From NCBI RefSeq assembly GCF_000429005.1, contig NZ_AUBA01000007.1, positions 1 through 64,000 on the forward strand: a stretch of DNA of 64,000 nt. The letters run 5' to 3'. This DNA is from Novosphingobium acidiphilum DSM 19966 (GTDB taxonomy: Bacteria; Pseudomonadota; Alphaproteobacteria; Sphingomonadales; Sphingomonadaceae). Both the position numbers and the translations under genes were made by a program. Below are positions 1 through 8,140 of the stretch, one piece after another (the stretch's first letter is position 1; each line of letters opens with the position of its first letter). Below the pieces are notes generated by a model, which saw nothing but the letters and a program-made list of their open reading frames with translations, did no database searches and was not told the origin of the DNA.

Positions 1-138
1 ACGCTGTTGTGGTCGGGCACCGTGTCGGCCGTGCTGTTTTTCGTGCTCGACAAGACCATGGGCCTGCGTCCGACCGAAGAGGTCGAACGCGAAGGCCTGG
101 ACATCAACGAACACGGCGAACGCGCCTACAACTATTGA
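1..138 (+). CDS. amtB: Ammonium transporter AmtB, C-terminal end (partial)
   Basis: Only the last 45 codons are in the window; the gene begins upstream. The visible peptide is the end of the last membrane helix followed by a cytoplasmic tail containing GLRPTEEVEREGLDINEHGE and ending in AYNY. That tail (G-L-R, a run of acidic residues, then GLD-x-x-EHGE-x-AY) is typical of Amt/AmtB ammonium channels, which move NH4+/NH3 across the inner membrane and are gated by a PII protein that binds the cytoplasmic face. A strong hairpin follows 24 nt after the stop. The family call rests on this tail alone, so subtype and length cannot be judged. Confidence 0.85.
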   Translation, partial: TLLWSGTVSAVLFFVLDKTMGLRPTEEVEREGLDINEHGERAYNY

Positions 139-162
139 TCCGATCCTGATTTGACCTGCGGT

Positions 163-195
163 GGCGGGACCGGGGGTAATCCCCCCGGTTCCGCC
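163..195 (+). terminator. Intrinsic terminator after amtB
   Basis: A 14-bp GC-rich stem (left arm 163-176, right arm about 182-195, one G-T wobble) with a short loop near TAAT, followed by a T-rich stretch (ATCGTTTCGTT). It lies 24 nt after the amtB stop codon. The rest of the 139-467 gap holds no convincing gene; its only other feature is the minus-strand terminator at 431-458. Confidence 0.75.
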
Positions 196-430
196 ATCGT
201 TTCGTTCCGCGGTACCGGCCGGCCACACTACGCGCAGTTTGCCGCACGCCGCATCATCGTTGCGAAGCACGCCCCGCCAACGCGCGCCGCCACCCATTCC
301 AATGCGCCCGAACACGCGAACGACCACCCGACCGGCCTCCCCGGTGCGGGTGTAGGCGCATGGGCCCAGGCCGATCCACAGCCGGGCGCGTGCGGGGCAC
401 AGCCGCGTGATGCCGGCCCCGCGCGCGAAA

Positions 431-458
431 CGGTGCGCCTGGCAATCCAGGCGCACCG
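431..458 (-). terminator. Terminator of the outer-membrane barrel gene
   Basis: A perfect 12-bp inverted repeat (431-442 and 447-458) with a 4-nt loop, starting 10 nt beyond the stop codon of the minus-strand gene at 468. On the minus strand it is followed by GTTTCGCG, a short T-tract, consistent with an intrinsic terminator. Confidence 0.75.
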
Positions 459-467
459 CCACCGCAA

Positions 468-1745
468 TCAGAACAGGACGCCGGCTTCCAGCAGACCGCG
501 GACCTGATCACCCTGGTCAGCCGCAGCGCCAAAACCAAGCCCGGGGGCAAGCGTATCGACCTTGGTATACGACAGCTCTGCCCGCGCGAAGAAGATGCCC
601 TTTTGATACGTGGGCGTCACCGTCAGCGAGACCGCCTTGCTGTGCGGCCCATAGAGCAGATTGGTGGGCACACAGTCAGACTGCGTGCCACAGTCCGCGC
701 CGCCGGACTTGAGATATTCGGCACGGGCGGCAATCGAATAGCCACCCGACAGGGTATACTTGGCCAGCATCGCTGCACCCAGCACATCCGCCGACGTCCC
801 CAGCCCGAGCAGGGTGTCGTGTCCGGCGCGGTTGTATTGCAGGTACGGCGAAAGCGTCACTGGACCATTGCTGTAGCTGTACATCAGGTTGAAAATGCTG
901 CCGTTGTTCTGGGCAACCGGGGTGGCATAGGTATTGTGGTACGAGCGCGACAGGCTGCTTGCGCCCACCACCGTCACCGCATTGGCGGCGTCGAACGCAT
1001 AGCCAACGGTGCCCGATATCCAGTTGAACTTGCCCGAAAAATAACCGTCATTCAGCGACAGCGCCGCGCTCAGCTTGCCATGTGCATAGTTGATCTGCGC
1101 GCCGCGACTGACCGCTGGCTCCTGATTCCACAGCAACCCGCGCTCGACATTCATGTCCTGAAACGTGAAGGTGGATTCAGCGCCGACCAGCGTTGGCAGA
1201 AAGCCGCCGGTGATAAACAGATCGGGACTGAGCACGACTTTGGCATAGCCCACGGGGAGCGCACCATAGGTCTGTCCGATGGCGCTGCCGGCACGCAAAT
1301 AGGGGGTTCCCAGTGCCGGTATCGAATAAGCACCGACCTGAACGTAGAACTGCACCGGACCTTTGGTCGTCTGAAATTCAACCTGGGCGTTTGTCACATC
1401 GCCTACGGCTTTGGCCGTCAGAGTGCCGGGCACATTGGTCGCATGGTTTTGCAACAGACCAACACCACTGAACTGGCCCGTCACGTTGACAACGCCCAAC
1501 GGGCCTGCGTTGACCGACAATGGATGGGCGTTGGGCGCGAGCGGCCCGGAAAAGCTTGGCGTTGCAACCGCGTCCGACGCGGCCGCAGAAGCCGACGGAG
1601 CAACGGCAGAGGGGATTGGCGCAGCATCGCCGGTTTCGGCAGCATCAGCCGCAGGGTCGGCAATGCTAGCGGCAACCGCCAGCGCAGGCATTGCAGTACA
1701 GTAAATCGCCAAACCGGCATAAATGACAAGGTTCTGGTTTCGCAC
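468..1745 (-). CDS. Outer-membrane beta-barrel porin-like protein
   Basis: A 425-residue exported protein. The N-terminus (RNQNLVIYAGLAIYCTAMPA, then LAVAAS) is a signal peptide. After an Ala/Pro/Ser-rich stretch of about 50 residues, the rest is alternating hydrophobic/polar strands with many Gly, Tyr and Asn, ending in the aromatic C-terminus GVLF expected of barrels handled by the BAM machinery. The pattern fits the BBP2-like putative porin family. The GTG at 1745 was chosen because AAGGGG lies about 10 nt upstream and it starts the signal peptide directly; an ATG at 1805 would add a 20-residue polar extension with no visible ribosome site. It is convergent with amtB. The substrate is unknown; a link to ammonium uptake is only suggested by proximity. 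Confidence 0.7.
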   Translation of the reverse strand: MRNQNLVIYAGLAIYCTAMPALAVAASIADPAADAAETGDAAPIPSAVAPSASAAASDAVATPSFSGPLAPNAHPLSVNAGPLGVVNVTGQFSGVGLLQNHATNVPGTLTAKAVGDVTNAQVEFQTTKGPVQFYVQVGAYSIPALGTPYLRAGSAIGQTYGALPVGYAKVVLSPDLFITGGFLPTLVGAESTFTFQDMNVERGLLWNQEPAVSRGAQINYAHGKLSAALSLNDGYFSGKFNWISGTVGYAFDAANAVTVVGASSLSRSYHNTYATPVAQNNGSIFNLMYSYSNGPVTLSPYLQYNRAGHDTLLGLGTSADVLGAAMLAKYTLSGGYSIAARAEYLKSGGADCGTQSDCVPTNLLYGPHSKAVSLTVTPTYQKGIFFARAELSYTKVDTLAPGLGFGAAADQGDQVRGLLEAGVLF

Positions 1746-2278
1746 GTATTCGCACCCCTTTTTGTGGCGCTTGGCCACGGGTTGTTCTTGTTGGAGATGA
1801 CGCACCGCGTTTTTTGATTGTCCACGGAAGACTGGCTTCCGGAGGACTGTTCCCGTCGGTTATGGTGGTATCAACCCAAGCAATCGAAGCAGACGCTGGC
1901 CCCTGCATAACCAGCCACGTCCAACCGCTTCTTAGGAAACGAATCCAAGTAAATGAAAATTATTCGTGTTATTAAGGGTTTATGCGTAAAGCGCCGCCGC
2001 CAGTGCGCGGTCCTTTAGACCCCATCTGCGATCGCATGCTGCATTTGGCGGGCAGTCGTGGTCCGCGGCGGCATCGCGCGGCATCAATGCGATATGGATC
2101 TTTCCAGCCTTGACTGCGTCGCACGGGCCGGTGTCGCGCGGGTGATCGCTCGCCTTTCGTTGCAATGCAGCATTCGCGAGGCGCCGCGCTGCAATGCGGG
2201 ATGAACGGTGGGACGGGTACGGCGAACCGATCCGGCACGGGGTTCGCGAATCTGCGGAATGTACCTAGACACTGGGCC
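1746..2278. other. Intergenic region with divergent promoters
   Basis: A 533-nt gap between the divergent barrel gene and the CHAP-domain gene. No ORF here has a plausible start or composition. An A+T-rich stretch at about 1930-1982 (containing AAATGAAAATTATTCGTG) stands out in this high-GC background and probably contains the promoter of the barrel gene. A Fur-like or other operator is possible, but the match is too loose to name. Confidence 0.35.
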
Positions 2279-2779
2279 ATGCAGCGTTCCGCCATCCTTC
2301 GCACGATCACCGGCCTCATCGCCCTTGTCACCGTTGCTGCGGTGCCTGTGGCGGCCCAGGCCCGGATCCAGTGCGTGGCCTATGCCCGCCAGGTTTCGCA
2401 GGTTCAGCTTTCGGGCAATGCGCGCGACTGGTGGGGCCACGCCGAGGGTGTCTATTCGCGCGGCAACACGCCTCGCCGCGGATCGGTTCTGGCGTTCCGC
2501 GCCACCCACGCCATGCCGATGGGCCATGTTGCAGTGGTCAGCAAAGTGCTCGACGATCGCCATGTGCTGATCAACCATGCCAACTGGTCGCGCCCCGGCA
2601 TGGTCGAACGCGACGTGATGGCAGTCGATGTTTCGACTGCGGGTGACTGGTCGCAAGTGCGCGTGTGGTATGCCCAGACCGGCTCGCTCGGCCTGCGCCC
2701 CTCGCCCGCCTTCGGCTTCATTTACCCTGCCACCGAAACCGCCAGCAGCGCCGGGCACACCGACGACAACGCCGGCTGA
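2279..2779 (+). CDS. Secreted CHAP-domain protein
   Basis: A 166-residue protein with a signal peptide (MQRSAILRTITGLIALVTVA, then AVPVAAQA) followed by a single CHAP domain. The expected catalytic elements are present: Cys32 in RIQCVAYAR and His83 in MGHVAVVSK, with ANW at 101-103 in the region of the third catalytic position. CHAP enzymes are cysteine amidases, often cleaving peptidoglycan peptides or glutathionylspermidine-type amides. In alphaproteobacteria, short exported CHAP proteins like this are common, and peptidoglycan hydrolysis in the periplasm is the likeliest role. The ATG at 2279 is preferred over an in-frame upstream start at 2165 because it begins the signal peptide. The gene runs tail-to-tail into the GGDEF-EAL gene with a 4-nt gap. 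Confidence 0.75.
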   Translation: MQRSAILRTITGLIALVTVAAVPVAAQARIQCVAYARQVSQVQLSGNARDWWGHAEGVYSRGNTPRRGSVLAFRATHAMPMGHVAVVSKVLDDRHVLINHANWSRPGMVERDVMAVDVSTAGDWSQVRVWYAQTGSLGLRPSPAFGFIYPATETASSAGHTDDNAG

Positions 2780-2783
2780 TCGG

Positions 2784-5087
2784 TCATGCCAGCCTGAGCA
2801 GGCGCCCACCTGCCGGCCGCCCCAGCAACGGGCGCATGTCCTCGGCGGGCATCGGTTTCCAGAACAGGTATCCCTGGACAAGCTCGCACCCGGCGGCCTG
2901 AACCAGTTGGCGCTGGGTCTCGTTTTCGACGCCTTCGGCCACGACTTTCATACGCAGGCTGTGCCCCAGTGCCGCGATCGTGCACAGGATCGCATTGGCA
3001 TCGGCATCGCTTTCGATGTTGGACACGAACGACCGGTCGATCTTGATCCGTTCGAACTGAAACAGCCGCAGATAGCTGAGGCTGGAATAGCCGTTGCCAA
3101 AATCGTCGAGCGCAACGCGGAACCCCATGCGATTGAGTTCGCGCAACACGCCAAGCACGTGGTCGGAACGATCGAGCATCACGCCCTCGGTGATTTCCAG
3201 CACGATCCTGGCCGGATCGATGCCGGTTTCCGCCACGATCGCGGCCATTGTCGGCAGGAAATTGCCAGCCATGATCTGGATCGGCGAAAGGTTCACCGAA
3301 ATGTCGCATGACGGCCAGTCGCGGCATTGCGCAAACACCCGCCGCAGCATCCAGTTGCCCAGCACGATCATCAACCCGCCCTGTTCCGCAATCGGCACAA
3401 ACAGATCGGGCCGGATGGCCCCGCGTTCGGGATGCTGCCAGCGCAACAGCGCCTCGACCCCGACAATCTCGCCCCGCCCGGCGGTGACGATCGGCTGATA
3501 GGCAACCGACAATTCATCGCGCGCAATCGCCCGGCGCAATTCCATTTCCAGTTCCAGCCGCAATTTGACACTGGCGTCCATGTCGCGGGTAAACCGGCGA
3601 AAGCGCGCACGGCCGCGCTGCTTGGCGCGGTACAGCGCGATATCCGCGCGGCGCAGCAATTCACCCGGATCCTCGCTTTGCGCCGGCCCCCAGCTGATGC
3701 CGCATGAACAGGTTACATCGATGGCATTGCCCGAAATCACGAACGGTTCACGCAGCACCGCCATGATCTGCTGCCCCAACTGGTCGGCCATCGCCCGCCC
3801 GCCTTCGGCCCGGCGCAAGACAACGAATTCATCTCCGCCAAACCGCGCGATGAAATCGCCGGCCGCCATCAGCCGGCGCAAGCGCAGCGCGACCTGGCGC
3901 ACCAGTTCATCGCCGACATGGTGGCCCAGCGTGTCATTGACAACTTTGAACCCGTCGAGATCGATATAGCCGACAAACACATCGCCGCGCTGCTGGCCCG
4001 TGATACATGCAGCCAGATCCTGACGCAGGCGCTGCATGTAATGCACCCGGTTGGGCAGGCCCGACATTGCATCGTGCAGCGCATTGTGGCGCGCCTGCGC
4101 CTCGCTGGCGAGCAGTTCGCGGGTGGTCCGCCAGGTCCGCCGCAGCACCACACTGCCACCGACCAGCACGCCCACAAACAGCAGGGTCCAGGCCCACAGC
4201 ATCGGTTCGGCGCTGCGCACGATTGCCGGCCCCGGGCTGCGCGCGGTCCAGTGCAGCCAGCCCAGGCGGGTTCCGTCAACGCTGTCGAGCGCGATGGCAT
4301 TGTCAGCGGCGGCAGGTTTTGCGGCCAGCGTCAGGCCAAGATCACCAAGCACCAGATCGCGCCGCATGCGCGCACTTTGCGCATCGTCGAACGGGCGCAG
4401 TGTGGCAAAATAGACCGGCGTGTGCAGCATTGCGTCGGGCACATGATCGGGCACGATCGAACCCACCGTGATGATCATCACCTGTCCGTTCATCCTTACC
4501 AGCCCGCCGGCCCAACGTGGCAGGGGCATCCCGGCACGGTCGACCGGCCACGACGATCCGTCATCTGCACGGATCTGTCCAACGGGTGTACCCAGCACCA
4601 TCCCTGATGCCTGGCTGCGCGCGAGCAGCTTGGTCACTGTGCTGCGCAAGCCCTGAAACCGGCTCTCGGCCACAGGCGCGCCCCTGATCCAGCCGCGCAT
4701 CACCGAACCGTCGCGCCTGACCAGTAACGCCTGCTGCGTGGCAAAGGCCTGCCAGGCATAGGCGCCAAATTCGTGGTCGACCCAGGCCATCGCGCGCGCG
4801 TTGCGCGGCGCCGCGGCCACGCGCACCACCGCCTCGTTCCAGTTCAGCAGGCCCAGTTGCGCGCTGACATCGCCTTCCATCGTCCGATCAAGCAGGCGCC
4901 GGACCAGCTGGCGTTCGTCTTCGCGGTTCAGATCGTCGGCCACCCCGATGGCATGTTCGAAGGCCACGACAAGCGCCGCCGACAGTGCGATCAGCCCCAG
5001 AAACGTGGCAAGCGCCACCCATCCGGTGCGAAGCCCGGACGCGATCTGCCGCTCAGCCTTTGAGCGCATTGCAGGAACCAGACCCAT
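2784..5087 (-). CDS. Membrane GGDEF-EAL cyclic-di-GMP enzyme with periplasmic sensor domain
   Basis: A 767-residue inner-membrane signalling protein. TM helix 1 is at about 22-44, a periplasmic sensor of about 250 residues resembling CHASE4 follows, and TM helix 2 is at about 296-316. The GGDEF domain (about 335-495) has an intact GGDEF active site at 417-421. The EAL domain (about 510-755) has EAL at 545-547, EITEGVML, LDDFGNGYSS, IKIDRSF and VAEGVE, so the residues expected for metal and substrate binding are all there. Both c-di-GMP synthesis and hydrolysis are therefore possible; which dominates cannot be read from sequence. No good ribosome site favours 5087 over the in-frame ATG at 5069. 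Confidence 0.9.
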   Translation of the reverse strand: MGLVPAMRSKAERQIASGLRTGWVALATFLGLIALSAALVVAFEHAIGVADDLNREDERQLVRRLLDRTMEGDVSAQLGLLNWNEAVVRVAAAPRNARAMAWVDHEFGAYAWQAFATQQALLVRRDGSVMRGWIRGAPVAESRFQGLRSTVTKLLARSQASGMVLGTPVGQIRADDGSSWPVDRAGMPLPRWAGGLVRMNGQVMIITVGSIVPDHVPDAMLHTPVYFATLRPFDDAQSARMRRDLVLGDLGLTLAAKPAAADNAIALDSVDGTRLGWLHWTARSPGPAIVRSAEPMLWAWTLLFVGVLVGGSVVLRRTWRTTRELLASEAQARHNALHDAMSGLPNRVHYMQRLRQDLAACITGQQRGDVFVGYIDLDGFKVVNDTLGHHVGDELVRQVALRLRRLMAAGDFIARFGGDEFVVLRRAEGGRAMADQLGQQIMAVLREPFVISGNAIDVTCSCGISWGPAQSEDPGELLRRADIALYRAKQRGRARFRRFTRDMDASVKLRLELEMELRRAIARDELSVAYQPIVTAGRGEIVGVEALLRWQHPERGAIRPDLFVPIAEQGGLMIVLGNWMLRRVFAQCRDWPSCDISVNLSPIQIMAGNFLPTMAAIVAETGIDPARIVLEITEGVMLDRSDHVLGVLRELNRMGFRVALDDFGNGYSSLSYLRLFQFERIKIDRSFVSNIESDADANAILCTIAALGHSLRMKVVAEGVENETQRQLVQAAGCELVQGYLFWKPMPAEDMRPLLGRPAGGRLLRLA

Positions 5088-5282
5088 GACGACAGCGATA
5101 ACGCAACCGGTCCAAACAAATGGTTAGCTTCGCAAACCGGCAGGGGCCCGGGTAAACCCTGCTGCGCCTGAAACGATTGCTTGAGATCTGGTTGCAACCT
5201 GCCACCGATCTTGCAATTTGCGCCCACCCCGCCAAAGTGCGCCGCGAACGGTGCGGCCAGACTCGCAGCCGTCGGAGGTAAC

Positions 5283-6707
5283 ATGCGCGAACTTTTGAAA
5301 CATTACATCGACGGGCAGTGGGTCGAAAGCCAGGGCGGCCGCCGCTACGAGGTGATCAATCCCGCCACCGAAGAGCCCTGCGCCGCGATCACACTGGGCA
5401 GCGAAGCCGATGTCGACAAGGCCGTGGCCGCTGCCAAGCGCGCGTTTGCAACCTATAGCCAGACCTCGCTCGACGAACGCAAGGCGCTGCTGAGCCGGAT
5501 CATCGCCGAATACAAAAAACGCATTCCCGACTTTGCCGCGGTGATCAGCGAAGAAATGGGCGCGCCGATCAGCTTTGCCGGTACCGCCCAGACCGGCGCG
5601 GGCATCAGCTATCTGGCAGGATCGCTTGAAGCGCTTGACGGGTTCCATTGGGAAGAACCGGTGCCCGGCGCCAATGCCCGCATCGTCTATGAACCGATCG
5701 GCGTCGTCGCCGCGATCACCCCGTGGAACTGGCCGTTGAACCAGATCTGCGCCAAGATCGCGCCGTGCATCCTGGCGGGCAACACCGTCATCCTGAAGCC
5801 GTCGGAAGAATGCCCGTCGAACGCGGCAATCTTTGCCGAAGTGCTCGATGCCGCAGGCGTTCCGCCCGGCGTGTTCAACCTGGTCCAGGGCGATGGCCTG
5901 GGCGTGGGCGTGGCGCTGACCAAACATGTCGATGTCGACATGGTCAGCTTTACCGGATCGACCCGCGCCGGCATCCAGATTGCCAAGAACGCGGCCGACA
6001 CGGTGAAGCGCGTGCACCAGGAACTGGGCGGCAAATCGCCCAATCTGGTGCTCGAAGACGCTGACTTTGCCGCAACGCTGCCGGGCACGCTGTCGGGCGT
6101 GATCGCCAACACCGGCCAAAGCTGCATCGCGCCGACGCGCATTCTGGTGCCCGCCGCGCGCAAGGCCGAAGCCGAAACCTTTGTCCGCGACTATTTCGCA
6201 GCGGTAAAGGTGGCCAGCCCGACCGAAGAAGGCGGCCATATCGGCCCCGTCGTGAACAAGGCCCAGTGGACCAAGATCCAGGGCCTGATCGAAAAGTCGA
6301 TCGAAGAAGGCGCCAGCCTGCTGCAGGGCGGTCCCGGCCTGCCTGACAGCGTCAACCGCGGGTATTACATCCGCCCGACGGTGTTTTCCGACGTGACCCC
6401 CGACATGACCATTTTCCACGAGGAAACGTTTGGTCCGGTCGCGACGATCACCACCTATACCGACATCGACGATGCAATCGAACTGGCCAACCGCACCAAC
6501 TATGGCCTGTCGGCCACGGTCACCGGCGATCCGGAAGCCGCCAAAAGCGTGGTCGGCAAGCTGCGCGCCGGGCTGGTTGCGGTGAACCAGTGGGGCGGCG
6601 TCAAGGGCGGTGCATTCGGCGGCTACAAGCAGTCGGGCAATGGCCGCGAAGGCGGCCGCCACGGACTGAAGGACTTCATGGAAGTGAAGACCATCGTTAA
6701 CGCCTGA
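5283..6707 (+). CDS. NAD(P)+-dependent aldehyde dehydrogenase
   Basis: A 474-residue cytoplasmic ALDH-superfamily enzyme that oxidises an aldehyde to the acid. Visible signatures are the nucleotide-binding segment TPWNWP (147-152), FTGSTRAG, the general base Glu247 in QELGGKSPN and the nucleophile Cys281 in NTGQSCIAPTR, plus EETFGPV near the C-terminus. Length matches the family. The ATG at 5283 has GGAGG at 5275-5279, 3 nt from the start. The gene stands alone and ends at a hairpin. The natural aldehyde cannot be deduced; broad-range or aromatic/aliphatic aldehyde types all fit. Confidence 0.9.
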   Translation: MRELLKHYIDGQWVESQGGRRYEVINPATEEPCAAITLGSEADVDKAVAAAKRAFATYSQTSLDERKALLSRIIAEYKKRIPDFAAVISEEMGAPISFAGTAQTGAGISYLAGSLEALDGFHWEEPVPGANARIVYEPIGVVAAITPWNWPLNQICAKIAPCILAGNTVILKPSEECPSNAAIFAEVLDAAGVPPGVFNLVQGDGLGVGVALTKHVDVDMVSFTGSTRAGIQIAKNAADTVKRVHQELGGKSPNLVLEDADFAATLPGTLSGVIANTGQSCIAPTRILVPAARKAEAETFVRDYFAAVKVASPTEEGGHIGPVVNKAQWTKIQGLIEKSIEEGASLLQGGPGLPDSVNRGYYIRPTVFSDVTPDMTIFHEETFGPVATITTYTDIDDAIELANRTNYGLSATVTGDPEAAKSVVGKLRAGLVAVNQWGGVKGGAFGGYKQSGNGREGGRHGLKDFMEVKTIVNA

Positions 6708-6718
6708 CAGGTACCAGG

Positions 6719-6742
6719 GCTGACGGGGGAAACCCCGTCAGC
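6719..6742 (+). terminator. Terminator after aldehyde dehydrogenase
   Basis: A 10-bp inverted repeat GCTGACGGGG / CCCCGTCAGC around a GAAA tetraloop, 12 nt past the stop and followed by CTGCTCTTT. It overlaps the 3' end of the convergent glycosyltransferase gene (stop at 6738) and may work in both directions. Confidence 0.75.
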
Positions 6743-7997
6743 CTGCTCTTTGGCCCGCCAGCATCGGCGTGGCGGCAGGGCGCCGGAACCAGCGGGCCTT
6801 TTCCTGCCGCTGCCAGGCCGTAGCCAGTGCCCGCGAATAGACATCGCCGAACAGCATCTCAAACGTCTGATCCCACGAAAACCGTGCCGTCACGTGGTCA
6901 CGCGCGCGCTGGCCCATCGCGGCCGGATCACCCCGCCACACCGCCGCAACCGCGCGCGCCATCGCCGCAACATCATCCAGATCGACCAGTTCACCCAGCC
7001 CCTTGGGCACGCGCTGGACCATCGCGCCCGAGGCGAAACCGACCACGGGCAAACCGCAGGCCTGCGCTTCGAGCACCGACAGGCCAAACGTCTCGTCGGC
7101 CATGGCCGAGACATAGATATCCGCAGACGCCAGCAGCCGGGCCAATTTGAACCGGTCTGCGCAATAACCGGGCAGCACCACCGGCAATCCGCGCGCGGCA
7201 TCCGCCAGCTGATCGCGCAACTTGCCGTCGCCAATCAGGATCATCGACGCACCAAGTTCAGGCGGCAGGGCGCGGAACATCGCGATCAGGCGATCGGCAC
7301 GCTTTTCATTGTCGAGCCGCCCGGCATAGGCCAGCAACGGGCCGGTGGCAGGCAGGCCAAGTTCGGCGCGCAAGCCCGGATCGCGGCGATCGGGGTGAAA
7401 TGTGCCGGCATCGACACCCAGCGACAGCACATCGACATGCGCAACGCCATAGCCGGTCAGCACGCCGCGCATATCCTGGCCCAGCGTATAGACCCGGTCG
7501 AATTCGCGATAGGTGGTCGCGGCATAGCTTGCCGACAGGCGGCGCAAGCCGCGCGCCACGAAATCACCAAACAGGGCGGCACCCACGCGATAGACATGGG
7601 TGTTGGGAAAATCGGTGTGATACCCTGCCACCAGCGCGGTGTCGGGATGCGCCCGGCGATAGTTGATCGCGGTCCACGGCAGCACCCATGGACATTGCGA
7701 TTCGATGATTTGCGGCCGGTATTGTTCCAGCACCGCGCGCACCGCCGAGGTCCGCGTGATAAAGCGATAATTCGGGCTGCCGCGCACCTGCTCTGCGCCG
7801 ATTTCCACCCAGACGTGCCGTCCGTTCTCGACCACCCGATCTTCGGGCCCAGGCACGATCTGCAACAGGCGGCAATCGTGCCTGGCCAGAACGTAGTCGC
7901 GTTTTTCACGCAAATAGGTGCCGATGCCACCACCACCGACAGGGGCGTAGCTTTGCGTCAGGTCGCAAATGGGACGTCCGGAGTTGATTGCAATCAC
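6738..7997 (-). CDS. GT4-family glycosyltransferase
   Basis: A 419-residue protein with the two-Rossmann GT-B fold. The N-terminal acceptor half carries the Gly-rich loop YAPVGGGGIGTY. The C-terminal donor half has LAYAGRLDNEKRADRLI, LIGDGKLRDQL and the E-x7-E motif ETFGLSVLEAQACGLPVV of retaining GT4 enzymes. The acceptor may be a lipid, or a sugar on a lipid carrier; bacterial glycolipid mannosyl- and glucosyltransferases look similar. It lies 143 nt downstream of tamB on the same strand and may be co-transcribed, but its specificity cannot be read from the sequence. Confidence 0.8.
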   Translation of the reverse strand: MIAINSGRPICDLTQSYAPVGGGGIGTYLREKRDYVLARHDCRLLQIVPGPEDRVVENGRHVWVEIGAEQVRGSPNYRFITRTSAVRAVLEQYRPQIIESQCPWVLPWTAINYRRAHPDTALVAGYHTDFPNTHVYRVGAALFGDFVARGLRRLSASYAATTYREFDRVYTLGQDMRGVLTGYGVAHVDVLSLGVDAGTFHPDRRDPGLRAELGLPATGPLLAYAGRLDNEKRADRLIAMFRALPPELGASMILIGDGKLRDQLADAARGLPVVLPGYCADRFKLARLLASADIYVSAMADETFGLSVLEAQACGLPVVGFASGAMVQRVPKGLGELVDLDDVAAMARAVAAVWRGDPAAMGQRARDHVTARFSWDQTFEMLFGDVYSRALATAWQRQEKARWFRRPAATPMLAGQRAG

Positions 7998-8140
7998 CCT
8001 ATCGCTTGAAGCAACAAGCTATGACAACCCGGTGACGTTGAGACGCCGCGAAGTGTAATTTTTCGTGTCAACCAGGGTTGTGCTGTCGCAGTTGCCAAAC
8101 CCGCCGGCAAAAGCAGGCGTTTTGACCGCAAACAACCGTT

